The position numbers and the translations under genes were made by a program. Shown in pieces: positions 1 through 5,459 of a stretch of DNA of 5,459 nt (positions are counted from its first letter, which is position 1; each line of letters begins with the position of its first letter). The stretch spans positions 35,679 to 41,137 of the forward strand of contig DQHT01000049.1 of assembly GCA_003531115.1 (NCBI GenBank), written 5' to 3'. A model generated the notes under the pieces. That model worked only from the letters and a program-made list of their open reading frames with translations. It was not told the origin of the DNA and did not search any database. The stretch comes from Bacteroidota bacterium. GTDB taxonomy: Bacteria > Bacteroidota > Bacteroidia > UBA8524.

Positions 1-1
1 A

Positions 2-763
2 AAAAGATCGGGGTTCGATTCCCTCACGGGCTACCACGCAGGAGGAAGTTCAGCCTATGGCGCCTACTTTCCGGGTTCAAACTTGAATTATTTCGAGTAT
101 TTTCCGAAAACTGGTTTGGAGCGCTACCAGATGTACTCGATTTATTCTACCGGAATAGACTACATGGGATATGTCAATGTAGGAGGGACCATAGCGCCAT
201 GGAATACGGACATGAAAGTGGTTAAGTTTCCATTTAAGTTCAACACCAGTTTCACAAGCTATTACAAAAACTACGATGAAGTTGCCGGCTATGTAACCAC
301 CACCTACGATGGTTATGGAACCATCAAGCTACCGGATACCAGTTTCACCAATGTGTATCGGCTAAAAACTTATGATTCTGTTTCCGTTTCCGTTTTCGAG
401 TATCGATACGAGTACTTTACAGGTGTTGATCGATTGATGACCATGACGGTTAAAGCCAATGGGAGCAAGGAGACCAAATATTTTTATCATAAGAAGAGTG
501 GAGGGACAACTGGTATTGCCAATAGTTTAGAAAACTCATTTTCTGTTTATCCGAACCCTTCAAGGGGTAGCATAACAATTAAGTTCAATGGCAAAGTGAA
601 TAAGTTGTGCATTTATAATTCTTTAGGTCAGGTGATTAGGGAGGAAAAAATTGATAGGGAAATGAATGACTATTTCCAATTTGAGCTGAAAAACGGATCG
701 TATATCATAGAGCTGACAGGAGATATAGAAATTATTCAGAAGAGGGTTATCGTTTCTAATTGA
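2..763 (+). CDS. T9SS type A sorting-domain protein, 3' part (5' end outside window)
   Basis: The reading frame is open from the left edge to a TGA stop, giving 253 visible residues. The first possible start inside the window is a TTG at 83, but the frame already reads as sensible protein before it (GFDSLTGYHAGG, then AYGAYFPGS), so I take the TTG as an internal leucine and the gene as truncated by the window. The body is rich in Tyr, Thr and Phe and beta-strand-like. Segments such as TTYDGYGTIKLPD followed by FTNVYRLKTYDS resemble the beta domains that often precede sorting tails in Bacteroidota surface proteins. A Gly/Thr linker (SGGTTGIANS) leads into a C-terminal domain with the VYPNPSRG motif. 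By family knowledge this tail directs a protein exported to the periplasm across the outer membrane, where it is usually cleaved. The function of the mature part is unknown. GC is about 44% in the first 480 bases and about 34% after that (hand count). Confidence 0.88.
   Translation, partial: KRSGFDSLTGYHAGGSSAYGAYFPGSNLNYFEYFPKTGLERYQMYSIYSTGIDYMGYVNVGGTIAPWNTDMKVVKFPFKFNTSFTSYYKNYDEVAGYVTTTYDGYGTIKLPDTSFTNVYRLKTYDSVSVSVFEYRYEYFTGVDRLMTMTVKANGSKETKYFYHKKSGGTTGIANSLENSFSVYPNPSRGSITIKFNGKVNKLCIYNSLGQVIREEKIDREMNDYFQFELKNGSYIIELTGDIEIIQKRVIVSN
533..760 (+). other. T9SS type A C-terminal sorting domain (coding segment)
   Basis: This is the last 76 codons of the first gene. It contains the hallmarks of the Por secretion-system (type A) tail: the opening SFSVYPNPSRG, a strand ITIKF, the central LCIYNSLGQVIREE, then NGSYIIELTG and a basic ending KRVIVSN. 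The length of about 75 residues fits the family. It should be recognised by the T9SS outer-membrane translocon and removed or exchanged for a membrane anchor; that is family knowledge and nothing in the window tests it. Its base composition is closer to that of the downstream genes than to the body of its own gene. Confidence 0.92.
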
Positions 764-778
764 CATTATATCTAACAA
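764..778 (+). other. 15-base spacer and start context of the second gene
   Basis: Only 15 bases separate the first stop codon from the next ATG. There is no purine-rich Shine-Dalgarno sequence, as is typical of Bacteroidota. A TAA at 773-775 lies in frame just two codons before ATG 779, so the second gene cannot begin further upstream in this frame. A TTGACA at 760-765 has no matching -10 at a usable distance before the start, so I do not call a promoter. No terminator hairpin fits in this gap. Confidence 0.6.
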
Positions 779-2872
779 ATGACATCAAAATATCACTTTT
801 TTACCGATTATGATTTGCTTCAACCTCAGAATAGCTCTCAGGCCTTTGGTCCTGCAGGAAATAACGGAACCCACGATGAATACAGGTTGTTAAGCCTTCA
901 TAATGCTTCGGGTCCAGTTCAGGCATATGCAGTTAGTGATGGGGTAGTGTGTGCTCAATTCGATACAAATAATCCTAATCTTATCAATTTAGTATTAAAA
1001 CCTTTTCGGCAGCAGTCTTTAAATTTTATTCAAGTTGCGTATTTCATTTACAAAGGCATTAAGGCAGATTCTATCCTTAATATGTCACATACTGAGTTGG
1101 ATTATTCATCTAACATTCGAATGGTTCAAAGTATAAAGGAATCTCAAGATGCTTTTAATATTAGTTTTGATATAGCAAATAATAATTCGCCTGGCACTAC
1201 CGTAACAGTTGCTTCTGCAAGTAGTTTGGGATTACAATACACTGCCACCGCACTAAGTCCTGATACTGTATTGGATAATACACCAATAGGTCATTTGTTT
1301 TTCAAAAGTTCCGACTTTCAACTACCAATAGTTCAAAGTGGGTGGAGTCTGGGTAAATTTGATGAGAATCATTTTGGAATTGAGATTATTGTGGAGAGTT
1401 TTTTGCCGGAACCAACGGTAGATCGGTTGCGGTATTTTCATGGAATTGGTAATGTTGACACAAAAAAAGTTGTTCAATTACCTTCCACACCAACTCAAGC
1501 TGATGCGTTTAGTCATTTGAATGTTAAGGAATCCGTATTGAGATTTATGGACCCTGCGGCTTTTTATGGCTCGCTTTTTAACATGACAATACACGCCACC
1601 AACTCGTTAGGAAGCACGAATAAAATGACCGGGGTCCAATTATACGACTCGATTCTTACTCACTTTTTTAATAAGAACAAGGTGTATATTGATGTTAGAA
1701 ATGAACATAATCATTCAATTGATTACTACAATAATTATGGAAAGGATATCGAGATGTCATTGGATAATAATGCAAATGTCATAAGCTTAAACTATTATAG
1801 ATCAGGTTGGCCCATTTTAATTGTTGAAAATAGTGAGTTTCCATCGAATTTAACAAGTCCAGCTGCTTCTCTAATTCTTAATCTGCCTAAAGGTGATAAT
1901 ATAAATCCAATCTATCGCCTTGACAGTGGATTCTTATTTGAGGGTTTTCCTAATAATCCAAAAAGTGATTCTAAGTTTATTGAAATTGGTAATTCCAATT
2001 ATTCTCAGTTTAATGATTCCATGGAATTAGGATTGGCTAATAAGCCAAATAGTGGATTAACAGGGGTCGTTGCTTCATATATTAAAATAATCCTTCTTCG
2101 AAGAACGAATCCTTTATACGATCAATTTTTCGTACAAAAAGAGGAACAGATTATTGGTTCATCGGTCCTTGAATTGATACCTCTATTTCCAATTGAACCC
2201 AATTGGCCCATTGGGAATTTTGCACAATCGAAAACTACAATGGAAGCAATTTTTGTTGACAGATTTGATCAAACAAATGAAATATATATGGGGCAAGTTG
2301 GAATTGCATTTGATCAGAATGGTGACGTAACTTTGTATATATTTCCCGTTGATAAATACTATTCTACATCTTTTTCTCGGAGGATCCCGTTGTACCTTCA
2401 AACGGAAAAATTTGAAAGTGAAAATAATTTTCTCAATGCTGTATCGAGCAAGTTTGATTTCCTGTTGCATAAGTCTACAGTATTAGAGAACGGTATTGCT
2501 AAAGATGGGTGGATGTTCATTGATCAGGATATTATTTCTGAAGGTACGTCCGATAATGAGAATATATTTGTTAAATCATCTCAAGACCTATTCTTTGCTA
2601 GAATCATTTCAAATGATTATGTCTATTTAATTGGTTTAGCAAGTAGTACTTTTCTGCCTGATTACAGGGTTTATATTAAATTATCCATTGTTGATTCGAT
2701 TAAAGATGTGAATAACATTTTTTCATTCAATAAGTGTGAAATTGAATTAATAGGTTATGTCCTTGATCAGATTTCTTCGAAAATAATTAGACAAAGTATT
2801 ATGACGGGAATTATTATTTATTTGGTGCCCAGTACGGCTGGCGATCTTTCGAATTCTTCAATTTTAAATTAA
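779..2872 (+). CDS. Large protein of unknown function (697 aa), partner of the downstream metalloprotease
   Basis: I do not recognise a named family. The protein is complete, with ATG 779 fixed by an in-frame stop at 773 and a TAA stop. It has no signal peptide, no convincing membrane segment and no T9SS tail, so it looks soluble and lacks a standard export route. The N-terminal third (about 1-105) has a compact character: FFTDYDLLQPQ, QAFGP, YRLLSLHNAS, AYAVSDGVVCAQ (46-60), NLVLKP-type strands and VAYFIYKGI (86-94). This would suit a beta-rich domain. A second notable stretch is VYIDVRNEHNHSIDYYNNYG (302-321). The rest alternates hydrophobic strands with Asn/Ser-rich loops. I see no HExxH, Walker, nuclease or glycosidase motif. 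It lies 15 bases after the T9SS gene and 13 bases before the metalloprotease gene, so joint expression with the latter is likely. It could be a structural, carrier or target-binding partner, but this is inference. Confidence 0.85.
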   Translation: MTSKYHFFTDYDLLQPQNSSQAFGPAGNNGTHDEYRLLSLHNASGPVQAYAVSDGVVCAQFDTNNPNLINLVLKPFRQQSLNFIQVAYFIYKGIKADSILNMSHTELDYSSNIRMVQSIKESQDAFNISFDIANNNSPGTTVTVASASSLGLQYTATALSPDTVLDNTPIGHLFFKSSDFQLPIVQSGWSLGKFDENHFGIEIIVESFLPEPTVDRLRYFHGIGNVDTKKVVQLPSTPTQADAFSHLNVKESVLRFMDPAAFYGSLFNMTIHATNSLGSTNKMTGVQLYDSILTHFFNKNKVYIDVRNEHNHSIDYYNNYGKDIEMSLDNNANVISLNYYRSGWPILIVENSEFPSNLTSPAASLILNLPKGDNINPIYRLDSGFLFEGFPNNPKSDSKFIEIGNSNYSQFNDSMELGLANKPNSGLTGVVASYIKIILLRRTNPLYDQFFVQKEEQIIGSSVLELIPLFPIEPNWPIGNFAQSKTTMEAIFVDRFDQTNEIYMGQVGIAFDQNGDVTLYIFPVDKYYSTSFSRRIPLYLQTEKFESENNFLNAVSSKFDFLLHKSTVLENGIAKDGWMFIDQDIISEGTSDNENIFVKSSQDLFFARIISNDYVYLIGLASSTFLPDYRVYIKLSIVDSIKDVNNIFSFNKCEIELIGYVLDQISSKIIRQSIMTGIIIYLVPSTAGDLSNSSILN

Positions 2873-2885
2873 AAGTAGAATATAT
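2873..2885 (+). other. 13-base spacer and start context of the metalloprotease gene
   Basis: The spacer is A/T-rich (it ends GAATATAT before the ATG) and has no Shine-Dalgarno sequence. In the frame of the third gene a TAA lies at 2865-2867, so ATG 2886 is the first Met available; the next, M36 at 2991, is a less likely alternative. The tight spacing and the absence of a hairpin point to co-transcription with the 697-residue gene upstream. Confidence 0.6.
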
Positions 2886-5459
2886 ATGAGAACAAAAATA
2901 TTTAGGGCTAAACGTGGTTATTTGGTGAGTGTTAATTATGTCACCAATGAAATATTTATTCGTTCTAGAATATTCTTTAATTTTTTAAATATGGGTACTA
3001 CTCCTGCAGGAGCAAGTAATATATTTATTGATCCAACTCTTGGACCTGCGGTTGCTGGTGCACCTCCTTATACTTTAGGACAACTCAGGATGAATTCATT
3101 TATGCATTATGTTCAGAGGGAAATTCAAGAAGTATGGAATTCGGAGCTTAATCGGGGGCTTCAAAGTAATTTTAATGGTAGCCCTTTTAGAGTAAGGACA
3201 ACTATTAGTGTACAACTTGCAAATAACGCACCAAGAACCTTGAGAAATGGTGAGGTTATGATAAATGTTTGGCCAGGACCGGGAAGGTCGTTTATAGATG
3301 GAAATAGTAATTATAGAGTAGGTTCGTTTTACTATGATGACATGATGAACAATAGAATAAATTTGACTCCTGGTAATATTCGTTTTGTAGCGGTTCCAGC
3401 TGGTGGAGGTGGTAATCCTCCTCCAGCTGGAACTGCAGCTAATACAGTTATTGGGGATTATTTTACAGGAGGGTTTCCCCAATATGATTTTGCACATGAG
3501 TTTGGTCATGTACTGGGACTTGCTGATAGGTATCATACTTTAGTTAATATGGATTATATTAACACCACTGCTCTATCAGATTATTTAATCTCACCGCATT
3601 TAGCTCCTTTTAATAGACCAATGTTTCTGCCTGGATACTATGATCCTGAAGTACCAGAGCCTACCTCCAATTTGGACCTTTATCTAAATCCGGAATTACC
3701 ACATTATAACCAGGGGCCTTACCCATTAAATAAAAGGGGACAAGCCCAACCTCAGAGTAATTATTCAAAAATGCCTTATGATGTGGATTATTCGGTTCGA
3801 TTTGGCTGGATGCATAATTTGATGTCAACTAAGCTTTCACCTCATATACCAGGATTTAATCCTTTTGCAATGGTTAATCCTACTTATGAGTATGTTTACA
3901 ATAATGACCCTTCTCTTAACACATTTATTCCTAATATATTTCCAGCGGCAGCACCCATACCTTTTGCAGACCCAGTTCACAACGCTACCTTACCACTTAT
4001 TGGATCTGCAACGAATGTAGGTTCTCAAAAAACATTAATTATTACGAACCGGCAATTATCCATAATATTAAGTTATTTTCTTGTTGAGCAAGATGAATTT
4101 GAACAAATATTTCAACGGTTTGTATTTGCTAAAGATAATTCTATTAACTCTACTTCTGAACCTTATACTTTAAATAATGTCGTATTTCCAAGTTCTCCGA
4201 GAAAATTTGATTTAAATAATGGAAGTTTTGTTGGGTTGTCATTTGATGAGTATAATGAGGATTTTTCATTAGAACCAAATGAAACCCGACTTGATTCATC
4301 GACAATAGTTTCTGATGAAGTATATGATATTATTCAAGTATTGCCCCCAGTGTTGATAATTGCCGTTCAGGATGCTATTACTGTTGGTGTACCTATTCCG
4401 CCTCCACCTCCTGGATCGGCTCCCCTGAATCCAATTGTTATTACCACAAATGTGCCTCATGGATTAATTGCCACGGACTTGGTTACTATAACTAATGTAG
4501 CTGGAGTTCCGCCTGCAAATGTAAATCTTTGGCCCGTTCAAATCATTGGTCCGAATCAGTTTCTATTATTGGGAACGGACTTTATTGTTGCGCCAATACC
4601 TCCTTTGGTGGCTTTTGCATATTTAGGTGGAGGCACTGTGGAAATTGTACGCGCTCAAACTATTAGTGTGCCTATATTATTCTATGTGGTTCAAATTGGT
4701 GCTACTACCATTGGAAATAACATTCTCATAACAACCAATAGAGATCATGGGTTTCAGACCGGAGATCAAATTACAATCACAAATGTTCAAGCCAGTCTTC
4801 CTGCTCTAGAAACAGCCACTAATGGAACGTTTCTCATAACTGTAATTGATAATATTAACTTCTCAATACCTGTTATTCATCCGGGAGGAGTATATAATCC
4901 GGGCGCATCGACTTCTACACGAGGACGAATTACAATTGGTATTGGTGCTGCCCCGGGAGGTGTAATCAATTCTGGAGGACAAATTCAAGTTATTAGCGAC
5001 CAACCACATAGTCTATCTACAGGTGATCAGGTAACTATTCAGGGGGCGCTAGGTGTTCCCAATGCGAATGGCCGTTTTACGATAACTGTTTTAAACAGAA
5101 CAAGTTTTCTTCTAAACAATTCTATCTTCGCCGGAGGGCCGTATGCAGGAGGAGCAACTATTCTAGCTTCTCCGCATAGGTTGGGGATTGATGATGTGAT
5201 GGACTATAGAATGTCCTCATTTTCTACACATATAAATTCGAAAAATTTATTTGAACCAAAAAGTAACAGATTTGATATTTATGGTTTTTTTAGCATTGAC
5301 CCACCTTATTCAACTATAAATCGAGGTGTTTACAGCGATACGGTTAATTTCCCCACAATTATGGAACCTTTACTAAAGGGTTCGTCAAATTGGTCGCGCT
5401 TTTTCAGATCACCAAGACTAAATAGTTTTATGTTAGATCATGGAGAGACTTTTGATTCT
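2886..5459 (+). CDS. Multi-domain metzincin-type zinc metalloprotease with FCCH-like repeats (3' end outside window)
   Basis: The frame stays open from ATG 2886 to the window edge (858 codons, no stop). Residues 1-200 hold an N-terminal segment with a helix around 66-92 (MNSFMHYVQREIQEVW) and strands such as FRVRTTISVQL (101-111), as expected before a metzincin active-site helix. The motif HEFGHVLGLADRY starts at H204: H204, H208 and D214 would bind zinc and E205 would be the catalytic base, giving HExxHxxGxxD. Asp as third ligand is known from snapalysin (M7), whereas many metzincins use His. GWMHNLMST (307-315) is the likely Met-turn, with M313 about 105 residues after the helix, which is long. 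Beyond it are a linker region, a proline hinge (504-509), three beta-repeats (515-761) and a tail of unknown fold (762-858). No signal peptide is evident: the N-terminus is basic but lacks a hydrophobic core. The fold call is firm for the motif; substrate and specific family are unknown. Confidence 0.88.
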   Translation, partial: MRTKIFRAKRGYLVSVNYVTNEIFIRSRIFFNFLNMGTTPAGASNIFIDPTLGPAVAGAPPYTLGQLRMNSFMHYVQREIQEVWNSELNRGLQSNFNGSPFRVRTTISVQLANNAPRTLRNGEVMINVWPGPGRSFIDGNSNYRVGSFYYDDMMNNRINLTPGNIRFVAVPAGGGGNPPPAGTAANTVIGDYFTGGFPQYDFAHEFGHVLGLADRYHTLVNMDYINTTALSDYLISPHLAPFNRPMFLPGYYDPEVPEPTSNLDLYLNPELPHYNQGPYPLNKRGQAQPQSNYSKMPYDVDYSVRFGWMHNLMSTKLSPHIPGFNPFAMVNPTYEYVYNNDPSLNTFIPNIFPAAAPIPFADPVHNATLPLIGSATNVGSQKTLIITNRQLSIILSYFLVEQDEFEQIFQRFVFAKDNSINSTSEPYTLNNVVFPSSPRKFDLNNGSFVGLSFDEYNEDFSLEPNETRLDSSTIVSDEVYDIIQVLPPVLIIAVQDAITVGVPIPPPPPGSAPLNPIVITTNVPHGLIATDLVTITNVAGVPPANVNLWPVQIIGPNQFLLLGTDFIVAPIPPLVAFAYLGGGTVEIVRAQTISVPILFYVVQIGATTIGNNILITTNRDHGFQTGDQITITNVQASLPALETATNGTFLITVIDNINFSIPVIHPGGVYNPGASTSTRGRITIGIGAAPGGVINSGGQIQVISDQPHSLSTGDQVTIQGALGVPNANGRFTITVLNRTSFLLNNSIFAGGPYAGGATILASPHRLGIDDVMDYRMSSFSTHINSKNLFEPKSNRFDIYGFFSIDPPYSTINRGVYSDTVNFPTIMEPLLKGSSNWSRFFRSPRLNSFMLDHGETFDS
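3390..3436 (+). repeat. Near-perfect 20-bp inverted repeat (hairpin) inside the metalloprotease gene
   Basis: The left arm 3390-3409 and right arm 3417-3436 pair over 20 positions around a 7-base loop: 18 Watson-Crick pairs, one G-T pair (3392/3434) and one T-T mismatch (3404/3422). Each arm contains the palindrome CCAGCTGG. The segment encodes residues 169-184, the Gly4-Asn-Pro3 stretch PAGGGGNPPPAG, about 20 residues before the HExxH motif. Because Gly codons (GGN) and Pro codons (CCN) are complementary, part of the symmetry could follow from the protein sequence. The two CCAGCTGG copies and the extended flanks go further than that. Confidence 0.8.
4428..4649 (+). repeat. FCCH-like beta-repeat 1 (residues 515-588)
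   Basis: This is the first of three diverged protein repeats. It follows the pattern strand, His-Gly-Leu turn, 'D.VTITNV' strand, variable loop, strand, then '.F.L' and a Gly-rich end. Key points are IVITTNVPHGL (517-527), DLVTITNVAGV (531-541), F559 and YLGGGT (579-584). It is the most degenerate copy: the usual TGD is ATD, and the ANG turn is replaced by a longer PPANVNLWP. Similar repeats in phage tail and surface proteins are often annotated as 'ubiquitin-activating E1 FCCH domain'; that name reflects fold similarity and not ubiquitin chemistry. Confidence 0.65.
4707..4940 (+). repeat. FCCH-like beta-repeat 2 (residues 608-685)
   Basis: This is the second copy. It shows ILITTNRDHGF (613-623), TGDQITITNV (625-634), TNGTFLITVID (645-655), F659 and a Gly-rich end leading into RGRITI. 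It fits the consensus HGx-TGDxITIxNV ... NGTFxITVxDxxxF better than copy 1. It carries an insertion in the central loop (QASLPALETA) and another near the end. The H-to-F spacing is 38 residues, against 34 and 33 in the other copies. Confidence 0.75.
4977..5168 (+). repeat. FCCH-like beta-repeat 3 (residues 698-761)
   Basis: This is the third and most canonical copy: IQVISDQPHSLSTGDQVTI (700-718), GVPNANGRFTITVLN (723-737), F741 and YAGGATI (753-759). The three copies together form a short beta-rich stalk or binding array between the protease part and the C-terminal tail. The usual His-Gly-Leu is His-Ser-Leu here. The copies are related mainly at the protein level; the DNA is too diverged to suggest recent duplication. 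Confidence 0.78.

Noticed and set aside
83..85. TTG as the start codon of the first gene
   Set aside because: The frame is open upstream to the window edge and reads as plausible protein, so the TTG is more likely an internal Leu codon of a truncated gene.
400..409. 10-base palindrome GTATCGATAC
   Set aside because: It is within a coding sequence, and its length is compatible with chance in a window of this size.
760..765. TTGACA as a -35 promoter element for the second gene
   Set aside because: A -10 at the usual 17-base spacing would fall inside the coding sequence, and Bacteroidota promoters normally use a different consensus (TTG at -33, TAnnTTTG at -7).
2094..2105. Perfect 12-base palindrome TTCTTCGAAGAA
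   Set aside because: It is short, inside a coding region and encodes Leu-Leu-Arg-Arg. It has no loop and no second copy that I noticed, so chance is the simplest explanation.
2189..2206. 7-bp hairpin CCAATTG/CAATTGG with a 4-base loop
   Set aside because: The stem is weak and AT-rich, has no T-run after it and lies inside the 697-aa gene, so it is not a credible terminator.
2183..2470. 95-codon open frame on the minus strand
   Set aside because: It lies wholly inside the 697-aa gene on the other strand, its translation has no recognisable motif and unusual composition, and the + strand frame is clearly coding.
3096..3536. 146-codon open frame on the minus strand
   Set aside because: It is antisense to the metalloprotease gene, including its HExxH motif. 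The Ile/Ser/Thr/Lys-rich translation looks like an antisense shadow of the AT-rich gene.
4400..4634. 10-base complementary pair GCCTCCACCT (4400-4409) and AGGTGGAGGC (4625-4634)
   Set aside because: The arms are over 200 bases apart and encode Pro-rich and Gly-rich stretches whose codons are naturally complementary.

Overview
This window is most likely from a member of the Bacteroidota. The first gene ends in a type A C-terminal sorting domain of the type IX secretion system (T9SS), which is essentially confined to that phylum. The DNA is AT-rich, and neither visible gene start has a Shine-Dalgarno sequence, as is usual there. Species and habitat cannot be read from the sequence.

Three genes lie head to tail on the + strand and fill almost the whole window. 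(1) 2..763 is the 3' part of a secreted protein with a T9SS sorting tail; its N-terminus lies outside the window. (2) 779..2872 is a complete 697-residue protein that I cannot assign to a named family, with no signal peptide and no T9SS tail. (3) 2886..5459 is a protein of at least 858 residues, still open at the right edge. It has a metzincin-type zinc protease motif (H204-E-F-G-H208 ... G211 ... D214), a likely Met-turn at M313, a proline hinge, three degenerate beta-repeats of the kind usually annotated as E1 FCCH-like, and a further C-terminal segment. The spacers are only 15 and 13 bases, so genes 2 and 3 are very probably co-transcribed. Whether gene 1 belongs to the same transcript is less certain.

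The most interesting part is the gene 2/gene 3 pair: a large protein of unknown function next to a multi-domain metalloprotease, both without a visible export signal, directly downstream of a T9SS-exported protein. One inference is a two-protein secreted or injected effector set, for example cargo of a contractile injection system. No structural or secretion gene in this window supports that, so it remains a hypothesis. Other points worth checking are a long near-perfect hairpin inside the protease gene, a drop in GC content within gene 1 near the start of its sorting domain, and a tRNA 3'-end look-alike at the left edge. No complete RNA gene, CRISPR array, insertion sequence or convincing terminator was seen.
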